Positions 51,222 to 58,254 of a stretch of 64,000 nt of DNA are shown piece by piece. Both the position numbers and the translations under genes were made by a program. The notes below the pieces were generated by a model. It made no database searches. It was not told where the DNA came from and saw only the letters and a program-made list of their open reading frames with translations. Source of the stretch: Pseudomonas mandelii (GTDB taxonomy: Bacteria; Pseudomonadota; Gammaproteobacteria; Pseudomonadales; Pseudomonadaceae); contig NZ_RCZA01000013.1 in assembly GCF_006438925.1 (NCBI RefSeq), positions 272,477 to 336,476 on the forward strand, given 5' to 3'. How positions within the stretch are numbered: position 1 is the first letter of the stretch; every line of letters starts with the position of its first letter.

Positions 51222-52772
51222 ATGCCCGTCAAACCCAAGGTAAGCCCGCGCCTGACATTACTCACAGCCTCAGGCGTTTGCTCACTGATCGTCCTCGACA
51301 CCAACATCGTTGCCGTGACGCTGCCTACGATCGCCCGCGACCTGGGCGCTAACTTTGCCGACATCGAATGGGTGGTCAGCGCTTACATGCTGGCCTTCGC
51401 CGCCCTTTTGTTGCCGGCTGGCAGCATCGCCGACCGCTTCGGTCGGCAGAAAACTCTACTCTGCGGATTGGTCATCTTCATCCTCGCGTCCATCGGTTGC
51501 GGTGCCGCGCCCAATGCGCTGTTCCTCGACATCGCCCGGGCGATCAAGGGTGTCGGCGCGGCCTTGCTGCTGACCTCGGCCCTCGCCTCCATCGGCCATA
51601 CCTTTCACGATGAAGTGGAACGGGGCAAGGCCTGGGCGTTCTGGGGCGCGTGCATGGGGGTGGCGATGACCGCCGCGCCGACGGTCGGCGGGCTGATCAC
51701 CGAATATATGGGTTGGCGCTGGATTTTCTACCTTAACTTGCCCGTCGGCTTGTTCCTGATGGTGATGGTCTGGCGCGCCGTGCCGGAGTCCCGCGACACT
51801 CAGTCCGCGCGCCTCGATCCCTGGGGCAGCCTGGCGTTCAGTGCGAGTTTGCTGTGCCTGATCTGGGGCCTGATCGAGGCGAACCGGATTGGCTGGAGCA
51901 ATCCGCTGACCTACGCCCGGCTCATCACCGGCGCTCTGTTGCTGGGGCTGTTCGTGGTGATTGAACGGATGCAGCGGCGGCCGATGGTTGACCTGCAACT
52001 GTTCAAGCATCCGCGTTTCATCGGCGCGCTATTGGGCATGTTTGCCTACGCCGGTTGCGCCCAGGTGATGATGACCCTGCTGCCCTTCTACCTGCAAAAC
52101 GGCCTGGGTTTCTCGGCCATCGCTTCAGGGCTGGGGATGTTGCCGTTTGCCCTGACCATGCTGATTTGCCCGCGCATCGGCGTACGTCTGGCGAGTCGAT
52201 TTACCCCCGCCACATTGATGGCCGCCGGTTTGACCCTGGTCGGCAGCGGCAATCTGCTCAGTGCCTGGGCCGTCAGCAGCGGCGGTTACCTGCCCTTCGC
52301 CCTGGCGATTGCCGTGACGGGCGCCGGTGCCGGGCTGCTCAACGGTGATACGCAAAAGAACATCATGGCCTGCGTGCCACGGGAGCGTACCGGCATGGCT
52401 TCAGGCATGAGCACCACCATGCGCTTCAGCGCAATCGTGCTGGCCATCGGCGTGTTCGGTGCGTTGCTGTCCAGTCATACCGAGCTGTTATTGCGTACGA
52501 GCCTGACGGCACAGGGTGCGCAATGGCTCGGCCAAACCCAGGGCATCGCCTCGCGGGTGGTGGCCGGTGACATGACGGCGGCGATGGGACTGTTGCCGGA
52601 AACCGCACGAACCGTGGTCGAACCGTTGGCCCGCCAAGCCTTCGTCGGTGGTTTCAGTCTGCTGCTGTGGGTCGCGGGATTGTTGGCACTACTGGGTGCG
52701 CTGGTGGTGGGCACGCTGATGCGCAATCCGATCCCCGTTGCGTCGACCGCAGCTATCGGCGCGAATGCTTGA
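51222..52772 (+). CDS. MFS drug-efflux transporter, DHA2 (14-helix) family
   Basis: This 516-residue inner-membrane protein has about 14 hydrophobic segments. It shows motif A (GSIADRFGRQKTLL), motif D1 (LDTNIVAVTLPTIARDL) and the motif C region (GACMGVAMTAAPTVGGLITE), as in EmrB/QacA proton-drug antiporters. No membrane-fusion or outer-membrane partner is adjacent, so it probably works alone. It overlaps the convergent merR gene by 20 bases. Confidence 0.88.
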   Translation: MPVKPKVSPRLTLLTASGVCSLIVLDTNIVAVTLPTIARDLGANFADIEWVVSAYMLAFAALLLPAGSIADRFGRQKTLLCGLVIFILASIGCGAAPNALFLDIARAIKGVGAALLLTSALASIGHTFHDEVERGKAWAFWGACMGVAMTAAPTVGGLITEYMGWRWIFYLNLPVGLFLMVMVWRAVPESRDTQSARLDPWGSLAFSASLLCLIWGLIEANRIGWSNPLTYARLITGALLLGLFVVIERMQRRPMVDLQLFKHPRFIGALLGMFAYAGCAQVMMTLLPFYLQNGLGFSAIASGLGMLPFALTMLICPRIGVRLASRFTPATLMAAGLTLVGSGNLLSAWAVSSGGYLPFALAIAVTGAGAGLLNGDTQKNIMACVPRERTGMASGMSTTMRFSAIVLAIGVFGALLSSHTELLLRTSLTAQGAQWLGQTQGIASRVVAGDMTAAMGLLPETARTVVEPLARQAFVGGFSLLLWVAGLLALLGALVVGTLMRNPIPVASTAAIGANA

Positions 52773-53166
52773 ATGACGCCAGCACCCGCTCGGCATTCGC
52801 ATCGCAGCCCATGCCTTCGGGTTTCGCCTGTATGTCGTCGATCACCGCCAGCAGCTTCGCCTTGCTCTGCGCCAGGTGCAGCTGCATTTCTTCGATCTGA
52901 CGGACTTTGCGCTTAAGCCCCGCCAGCAGTTCGTCGTGCTTGAATTCACCGGTGATGGTGTCCGGCATCAACTGTTTCAACTCTTCCAGGCTGAACCCGG
53001 CCTGCTGGGCGCATTGGATCAGGTACAGAGTCTGCAATACCTGCTCGGGATAATGCCGGTAACCGTTGGCCCGGCGTTCCACCTGCCGAATCAAACCCTG
53101 AGCCTCGTAAAACCGAATGCGCGATGCGTTCAACCCGCTCAATTGCGCCAATTCACCAATCTTCAT
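52753..53166 (-). CDS. MerR-family transcriptional regulator
   Basis: This 137-residue regulator has an N-terminal MerR helix-turn-helix (MKIGELAQLSGLNASRIRFY), the wing (QVERRANGYRHY) and a long dimerisation coiled coil (about 80-118). It has only one Cys, near the C-terminus, so metal sensing is unlikely. It is divergent from an Old Yellow Enzyme gene whose promoter has the 19-bp spacer typical of MerR control. ATG 53166 follows a GTG that is also in frame. Confidence 0.87.
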   Translation of the reverse strand: MKIGELAQLSGLNASRIRFYEAQGLIRQVERRANGYRHYPEQVLQTLYLIQCAQQAGFSLEELKQLMPDTITGEFKHDELLAGLKRKVRQIEEMQLHLAQSKAKLLAVIDDIQAKPEGMGCDANAERVLASFKHSRR

Positions 53167-53185
53167 CACGGCCTCATTTGCCTGC

Positions 53186-53216
53186 TTGACATTAAAGTTA
53201 ACTTTAAGCTTAGCCT
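53186..53216 (+). promoter_or_regulatory. MerR-type promoter of the Old Yellow Enzyme gene
   Basis: The -35 TTGACA (53186-53191) and -10 TAGCCT (53211-53216) are separated by 19 bases, and the spacer holds the perfect 16-bp palindrome TTAAAGTTAACTTTAA (53193-53208). An overlong spacer filled by a dyad is the hallmark of MerR activation by DNA untwisting. Confidence 0.8.
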
Positions 53217-53243
53217 CTGCTCTTCACTGATGAGGAGTCAAGC

Positions 53244-54470
53244 ATGTCGCCCTTCCAAGCGTTGAATTTGCCCAACGGCCAGACCCTCGGCAACCGCATC
53301 GCCAAAGCCGCGATGGAAGAGAACCTCGCTGACAGCGGGCAGGCACCTGCAGAGGCCTTGTTCCGGCTGTATCAGGCGTGGGCCGAAGGCGAAGCCGGCC
53401 TGTTGCTGACCGGCAACGTGATGATTGACCGCCGCGCCATGACCGGCCCCGGTGGTGTGGTGCTGGAAGATGAGCGGCACCTTGAACGCTTTCGCCAGTG
53501 GGCCAGCATCGGTCGGGCCGGTGGTGCGCAATTCTGGATGCAGCTCAATCATCCCGGCCGTCAGACCATGGCCAACCTCGGCCAGCAAGCGTTGGCGCCT
53601 TCGGCGGTGGCGCTGGACCTGGGCGCGTTCTCGAAGATGTTCGCCGAACCCAAACCCATGAGCGAGCGCGACATCGAAGACGTTATCCAACGCTTCGCCA
53701 CCAGCGCTGCCCTGGCGGAAAAGGCCGGTTTCACCGGGGTGCAGATTCATGCCGCGCACGGCTATCTGATCAGCCAGTTCCTCTCGCCCTTGACCAACCG
53801 CCGAACCGACCGCTGGGGCGGCTCTCTGGAAAATCGCGCGCGCTTGTTGTTGGCAGTGGTCAGCGCCGTGCGCAAGTCTGTGTCGCCGCAGTTTTGCGTG
53901 GCGGTGAAGCTCAACTCCGCAGACTTCCAGCGCGGCGGTTTCGATGCCGACGATGCCCGGCAAGTCATCCAGTGGCTCAACGATCAACCGATCGATCTGC
54001 TGGAACTCTCTGGCGGCAGCTACGAAGCCCCGGCCATGCAAGGCGAGGCCCGGGATGGCCGGACCCTGGCGCGAGAAGCGTATTTTCTGGAAATGGCCGG
54101 TGAGCTGGCCAGCGTGGCGAACATGCCGGTGATGGTCACAGGCGGGATTCGACGCCTGGCGATCGTCGAACAGGTGCTCGAGAGCGGCATCGCCATGGCC
54201 GGGATCGGCACGGCACTGGCGCTCGAACCTCAACTGGTCAAACGCTGGCGCGAAGGTCAGAACAGTCACCCGCAACTGCCGCCGATTCGCTGGAAACGCA
54301 AACCCCTGGCGGCATTGGCGAGCATGGCCGTCGTGAAATTCCAGCTCAATCGCCTGAGCCGTGGGCGCAAGACTCGTCCCGACGTCTCGGCGCTATGGGC
54401 GTTGATTCTCGACCGCGTGTACATCGCCCGGCGTACTCGCCAGTACCGGCAGGCGATGGGAATGAAGTAA
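53244..54470 (+). CDS. NADH:flavin oxidoreductase (Old Yellow Enzyme family)
   Basis: This 408-residue FMN TIM-barrel enzyme has WMQLNHPGRQ, GVQIHAAHGYLISQFLSPLTNRR, RWGGSLENRAR and the C-terminal phosphate site MVTGGIR...GIGTALALEP. It should reduce activated C=C bonds or nitro compounds. The C-terminal 60 residues (after about 350) are basic and extend beyond the barrel. It is divergent from the merR gene and likely induced by an electrophile through it. GAGGAGTC precedes the ATG. Confidence 0.88.
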   Translation: MSPFQALNLPNGQTLGNRIAKAAMEENLADSGQAPAEALFRLYQAWAEGEAGLLLTGNVMIDRRAMTGPGGVVLEDERHLERFRQWASIGRAGGAQFWMQLNHPGRQTMANLGQQALAPSAVALDLGAFSKMFAEPKPMSERDIEDVIQRFATSAALAEKAGFTGVQIHAAHGYLISQFLSPLTNRRTDRWGGSLENRARLLLAVVSAVRKSVSPQFCVAVKLNSADFQRGGFDADDARQVIQWLNDQPIDLLELSGGSYEAPAMQGEARDGRTLAREAYFLEMAGELASVANMPVMVTGGIRRLAIVEQVLESGIAMAGIGTALALEPQLVKRWREGQNSHPQLPPIRWKRKPLAALASMAVVKFQLNRLSRGRKTRPDVSALWALILDRVYIARRTRQYRQAMGMK

Positions 54471-54475
54471 TCCAA

Positions 54476-54565
54476 TGTGGGAGCGAGCCTGCTCGCGATA
54501 GCGCCCGACCAGTCAATATTGATGTCGCCTGACACACCGCTATCGCGAGCAAGCTCACTCCCACA
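54476..54565. repeat. Palindromic repeat pair (TGTGGGAGCGAGC family)
   Basis: TGTGGGAGCGAGCCTGCTCG faces CGCGAGCAAGCTCACTCCCA across about 40 bases, including AATATTGATGTCGCCTGACA. It is close in sequence to the copy inside cobN (59630-59718), including that central block. Confidence 0.9.
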
Positions 54566-54591
54566 AGGGTATGTCTGCGCTGCAAGTATGT

Positions 54592-56238
54592 TTACCGTCC
54601 GGAAAAACGCAATCTGGAGAGCTGACGCAAATCCCCCTCGAGGTAATAGTCATCGGTCCAGCTATCATCCGCCGCCAACGGCTGGACCTGCTTGAGCGCG
54701 AGTTTCCTGGCGAAATAGCGGAAGCGGTAATGCTCGTAGAACCGCAGCAGTTCCAGACCATAACGGTCTGCCAGATCGGTATCACCGCGAATGATCAGGA
54801 AGTTCTCGTCATTGCCATTGCTGGCCGCGACACTGAGGTTATGGCTGCCGCTGATGATCGTCGGCGCATCGCTGGTGAAGTCCGTCACCACGGCTTTGGT
54901 GTGCACCAGCAGATTGCCCTTCTGGCCTTTCATGTTTTCTTTGAGCCAGCCTTCCAGCCCGGTGTTGAGCAGCGCGGTGGCGGCGAATTCGGCGGTGCGG
55001 TCGGCGTGGAAACCGGTGATGCGGCTGGTGGTGTTTTGCAGGCCGTAACGCAAAATGTCGTCGTGGGGCTGGCCGAGCAAGGCGTTCAGGATGTCGTCGG
55101 GCAAGGCGAACGCGGTGACGAACAGCACGTCCTTTTTCGCGGCGTTGATGATCTCGACAAACTCATCCAGATCTCCTTTGCCCGAGCGTGGTGAGAAACC
55201 GGCGAACATCGGTTGCAACGGATCCATCGGGTTGTTGTGCGTGAGCCAGTTTCGGGTGGCACCGACATCCGCAGGGTTGGCCCAGATCTGCTCGAAGGTG
55301 TGCAGATAGCTGGCGCTGACGCGTGTGTCGTCCAGCACATGCACCACGTTGGCCTGGCGGTAAACGCCGTTGGGCGTGAAATTGGTGCTGCCGCAAAGCA
55401 CCGCTTCCGGCTGACGCTGCCCCGCTGCGTCGAGTCGGCTCAGCACCATGAACTTGTTGTGGAAGATGTTATGGGTGACCCGCCCGCGCTTGTTCTCTGC
55501 CGGGATCTTTTCCAGGCTCGACTCGTTCATGGCGGTATCCTCATCACCCGGTTGAGCGTGATACAGGACTCGAACGTTCACCCCACGTTCGAACGCGGCA
55601 TTGACCGCATCGACGATGGCCTGCAATTCATACTCGTAGATGGCAATGTCCAGCGCCCACTGGCCATCCACCGCACGGGCGATAAACCCCAACAAACGCC
55701 CGAGCAAACCGTTTTCCAGCCACTGCCGCGGAACATCCGGCCAGGCTTCGATGGGCAGGTTCTTATTGGCGCTGATCAGCGCGTCGAGCTCGGGAAACTT
55801 GCGCTGGAACGCCTGGCTGGCGGCCACTGCGCGATTGAAGATCACACTTTGGTTATTCGGCTGACCATTGTCGGAGGTGACCGTCACTTCCAGGCATTCA
55901 CCCAGTTGCGGCGCATCAACGCTGCCGTAGGCCAGGTGGATTCGGTAATGGATCGTCATCCCCGGATTGACCGCGTAATCGGCCCAGCGAAATTTCTGTA
56001 ATGGCGCGATATCGCTGGGGGTGGCGTGAAACTGGGGAAAGGTATGCACCTTGCCGGGGAAGGTCAGGCTGTTGAACAGGAACAGCCAGGGCTTGGGGCC
56101 TTGCTGCTTTTCGATGGCGAAACCCAAGAGGCCTTTGCGTCGGGGTTCGGCCAGGTCCATGGCCAATAGCACACCATTGGTGCCGGCGTAGGCTTTGACG
56201 CGGAAATCGTCCTGACTGTTGGCGGCTAGAACGCGCAT
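54592..56238 (-). CDS. Phospholipase D-like protein
   Basis: This 548-residue protein has two HKD half-sites: H-x-K in NIFHNKFMVLS with downstream GSTNF, and H-x-K in LLVHTKAVVTDF with GSHNLS, so the paired phosphodiesterase site is complete. The first about 170 residues are a separate beta-rich region of unknown role (PKPWLFLFNSLTFPGKVHTF). No signal peptide or membrane helix is visible. GGAGTGAGTC precedes the ATG. It may be a lipase, nuclease or secreted effector; no vgrG or immunity gene is adjacent. Confidence 0.8.
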   Translation of the reverse strand: MRVLAANSQDDFRVKAYAGTNGVLLAMDLAEPRRKGLLGFAIEKQQGPKPWLFLFNSLTFPGKVHTFPQFHATPSDIAPLQKFRWADYAVNPGMTIHYRIHLAYGSVDAPQLGECLEVTVTSDNGQPNNQSVIFNRAVAASQAFQRKFPELDALISANKNLPIEAWPDVPRQWLENGLLGRLLGFIARAVDGQWALDIAIYEYELQAIVDAVNAAFERGVNVRVLYHAQPGDEDTAMNESSLEKIPAENKRGRVTHNIFHNKFMVLSRLDAAGQRQPEAVLCGSTNFTPNGVYRQANVVHVLDDTRVSASYLHTFEQIWANPADVGATRNWLTHNNPMDPLQPMFAGFSPRSGKGDLDEFVEIINAAKKDVLFVTAFALPDDILNALLGQPHDDILRYGLQNTTSRITGFHADRTAEFAATALLNTGLEGWLKENMKGQKGNLLVHTKAVVTDFTSDAPTIISGSHNLSVAASNGNDENFLIIRGDTDLADRYGLELLRFYEHYRFRYFARKLALKQVQPLAADDSWTDDYYLEGDLRQLSRLRFSGR

Positions 56239-56254
56239 GACTCACTCCTGTGAA

Positions 56255-56337
56255 GATCAAAAGATCGCAGCCTGCGGCAGCTCCTACAGGTGTTCGCCGT
56301 TCATCGTAGGAGCTGCCGCAGGCTGCGATCTTTTGAT
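56255..56337. repeat. Palindromic repeat pair (GTAGGAGCTGCC family, CCTGCGG variant)
   Basis: Both arms carry the GCAGGCTGCGATCTTTTGAT form. The repeat separates the phospholipase-like gene from the VWA gene. Confidence 0.9.
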
Positions 56338-56345
56338 TTTTTCGG

Positions 56346-57011
56346 TTACTCCATATCATCGATATGCCGGTACTGCGCTTGCAATTGAGTTGCCAATACT
56401 TTAGACCGTCCCAGCCGAATCGGCCCGCGCTCGATGTCGATCAGCAGCCCCGGACACTCAAGCGCCGGCAACATCGACCAGTCCTTCAATCGGCCATCGG
56501 TCACCAGCAACAAGCGCTGCTGTTCCGCCGGAAAACGCTTTTGCCGTGCAGCCAGCCAGCGCCCTGCCTCACCCAGCGCCGCCAGCAACGGCGTACCACC
56601 GCCCGCTCCCAGCCCATCAAGCCAGTCGCGCAAACCCGCGGAGGCTTTCAACCCTTGCACTTGCCATTTCGGCACATGACCACTGGCAGTGAGCAACGCC
56701 AGGCGTGCACGCTGGCGATAGGCATCGTCGAACAGTTGCGCCAGCAGGCCCTTGGCATCGCTCAACGCCTGACGGCGACGAGTCGAAGCCGAGGCGTCGA
56801 CGATCACCAGCCACAGTTCGTGGGGCGAGCGGGTGCGCAGGTGAAACAGGACATCATCACGCTGACGCGGGCGGCCGTTCAGCAAGGTACCGGGCCAATT
56901 GATCGAGCCGCTGCGCGCTGCGTGACGTTTACCCTGTTTGCCGTTATCCAGTCGTCCGGCGCGGGGTCTGGCATTCGCCCCCGCGTCAAATCGAGGGCGA
57001 ATGCCTAGGGC
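56346..57011 (-). CDS. VWA-domain (ChlD-like) extension, read by -1 frameshift from the chlI-type gene
   Basis: This is a 221-codon open frame in the -1 frame relative to the upstream ATPase gene. The VWA fold is seen from LWLVIVDASASTRRRQALSD (a MIDAS-type D-x-S-x-S) to LLLVTDGRLKDW. No ATG occurs before the domain; the first possible start, TTG 56885, lacks a ribosome binding site, and 42 open codons precede it (including RHAARSGSINWPGTLL). The frame joins the ATPase frame exactly at the slippery A AAA AAG (57011-57017). Fusion would give a ChlI-ChlD protein of about 552 residues, the medium subunit expected for cobalt chelatase with CobN. Confidence 0.75.
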   Translation of the reverse strand, partial: ALGIRPRFDAGANARPRAGRLDNGKQGKRHAARSGSINWPGTLLNGRPRQRDDVLFHLRTRSPHELWLVIVDASASTRRRQALSDAKGLLAQLFDDAYRQRARLALLTASGHVPKWQVQGLKASAGLRDWLDGLGAGGGTPLLAALGEAGRWLAARQKRFPAEQQRLLLVTDGRLKDWSMLPALECPGLLIDIERGPIRLGRSKVLATQLQAQYRHIDDME

Positions 57012-57017
57012 TTTTTT
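56970..57017 (-). promoter_or_regulatory. Programmed -1 ribosomal frameshift signal
   Basis: Read on the minus strand: slippery heptamer A AAA AAG (57017-57011) in the correct phase of the ATPase frame (CCA AAA AAG), a 5-nt spacer (CCCTA), then a perfect 11-bp hairpin (57005-56995 with 56980-56970, 14-nt loop). The ATPase stop TAG overlaps the spacer and the first base of the stem. This is the canonical bacterial -1 frameshift layout, as in dnaX. Confidence 0.8.
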
Positions 57018-58003
57018 GGCCAGCTCGGCACGTCACGGCGTGCGCCGACCGGTAACGCCTGAGCGGGCATTTCCCCCCATTGCCCCTGGCCTTCGCTCGG
57101 GTTGGCATTTTGCTTAGAAGGTGGCTGACTTTGTTGCGGCGCCGGTGGCGATGGTTCGCGGCGGCGATGGCGCAAGGCAAACTCGGCGACGGCGTCGATG
57201 TCTTCCTCGGCAATTGCATTCGCCCCACGCCACGCCGCATGGGCACGCGCGGCACGCAACCAGACCAGGTCAGCCCGCAAGCCATCGACTCCGGCGGCAA
57301 AGCAGCGCTCGGTAATCTGCGCCAGCGCATGATCGTCGAGCGGGATGCTTGCCAGCACGCTGCGCGCTTTCTGACAACGTTCGCGCAGCGACTGCTGTTG
57401 GCTTTCCCATTCGGTGCAGAAGCCGTGGGGATCGCTGTCGAAATCCAGCCGCCGACGAATGATCTGGCCGCGCTCGGTCGGTGCTGTGTGGCCGCTGAGG
57501 GCGACGTTCAGGCCAAAACGGTCAAGCAGTTGCGGACGCAGCTCACCCTCTTCCGGGTTCATGGTGCCGATCAGCACGAACTTCGCTGAATGCCGATGGG
57601 AAATGCCGTCGCGTTCGATCAGGTTGGTGCCGCTGGCGGCCACATCCAGCAGCAGGTCCACCAGGTGATCGGGCAATAAATTGACCTCATCAACGTAGAG
57701 CACGCCGCCGTCGGCCTTGGCCAGTACACCGGGGGAAAACTGTGCGCGCCCTTCGCTCAGGGCGGCGTCCAGGTCGAGGGTGCCGACCAGCCGTTCTTCG
57801 GTGGCGCCGAGCGGCAATGTCACGAATTGGCCGCTGGCGAGCAAGTCCGCCAGGCCACGGGCCAGCGTTGACTTGGCCATGCCGCGAGGGCCTTCGATGA
57901 GTACGCCGCCGATTTTAGGGTCGATGGCGGTCAGGTACAGGGCGAGCTTCAAGTCGTCGGCGCCGACCACGGCGGACAGCGGGAAATGCGGGGTGTCGGT
58001 CAT
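57005..58003 (-). CDS. Cobaltochelatase/magnesium-chelatase-type AAA+ ATPase (ChlI-like)
   Basis: This 332-residue AAA+ protein has Walker A GPRGMAKST (near 40), Walker B GGVLYVDEVNLL, sensor 1 LIGTMNPEEGELRPQLLDRF and the ChlI inserts (ATEERLVGTLDL). ATG 58003 (MTDTPHFPLSAVVG) is chosen; 15 upstream codons lie in a repeat-like region. The C-terminal about 50 residues are a Pro/Gln-rich linker (SPPAPQQSQPPSKQ), as found between AAA+ and VWA domains in ChlD. It ends at a frameshift signal that would append the VWA domain, so this 332-residue form may be the small subunit. Confidence 0.87.
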   Translation of the reverse strand: MTDTPHFPLSAVVGADDLKLALYLTAIDPKIGGVLIEGPRGMAKSTLARGLADLLASGQFVTLPLGATEERLVGTLDLDAALSEGRAQFSPGVLAKADGGVLYVDEVNLLPDHLVDLLLDVAASGTNLIERDGISHRHSAKFVLIGTMNPEEGELRPQLLDRFGLNVALSGHTAPTERGQIIRRRLDFDSDPHGFCTEWESQQQSLRERCQKARSVLASIPLDDHALAQITERCFAAGVDGLRADLVWLRAARAHAAWRGANAIAEEDIDAVAEFALRHRRREPSPPAPQQSQPPSKQNANPSEGQGQWGEMPAQALPVGARRDVPSWPKKP

Positions 58004-58058
58004 GGTTTGTCTGGGTCCGTGGTCTTTGGTTTGGTTGTGGGGTGTCAATGGGATCGAC

Positions 58059-58218
58059 CCCTCACCCTAACCCTCTCCCCAAAGGGGCGAGGGGACTGAT
58101 TGCGGTGATTATCAGAAATTCTGCGACCTGGGCCTTCAGGTTGAACTCAAGTTTTGGAAGCGATGAAGATCGGCTCCCTTCCCCCTCTCCCCCGTGGGGA
58201 GAGGGTTGGGGTGAGGGG
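58059..58218. repeat. Large inverted repeat (CCCTCACCCTAACCCTCTCCCC family)
   Basis: CCCTCACCCTAACCCTCTCC at the left end faces GGGAGAGGGTTGGGGTGAGG at the right end, about 160 bp overall, between cobN and the chlI-like gene. The middle (about 90 bp) is unrelated. This is a widespread type of proteobacterial intergenic palindrome. Confidence 0.8.
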
Positions 58219-58254
58219 TGGATTTCAGGCCGTAAAAAAATACCGAAACAACCA

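Noticed and set aside
56346..57011. Treating the frame difference between ATPase and VWA as a simple sequencing error or pseudogene
   Set aside because: The slippery heptamer in correct phase, the 5-nt spacer and the perfect 11-bp stem at the exact junction argue for a functional frameshift site.
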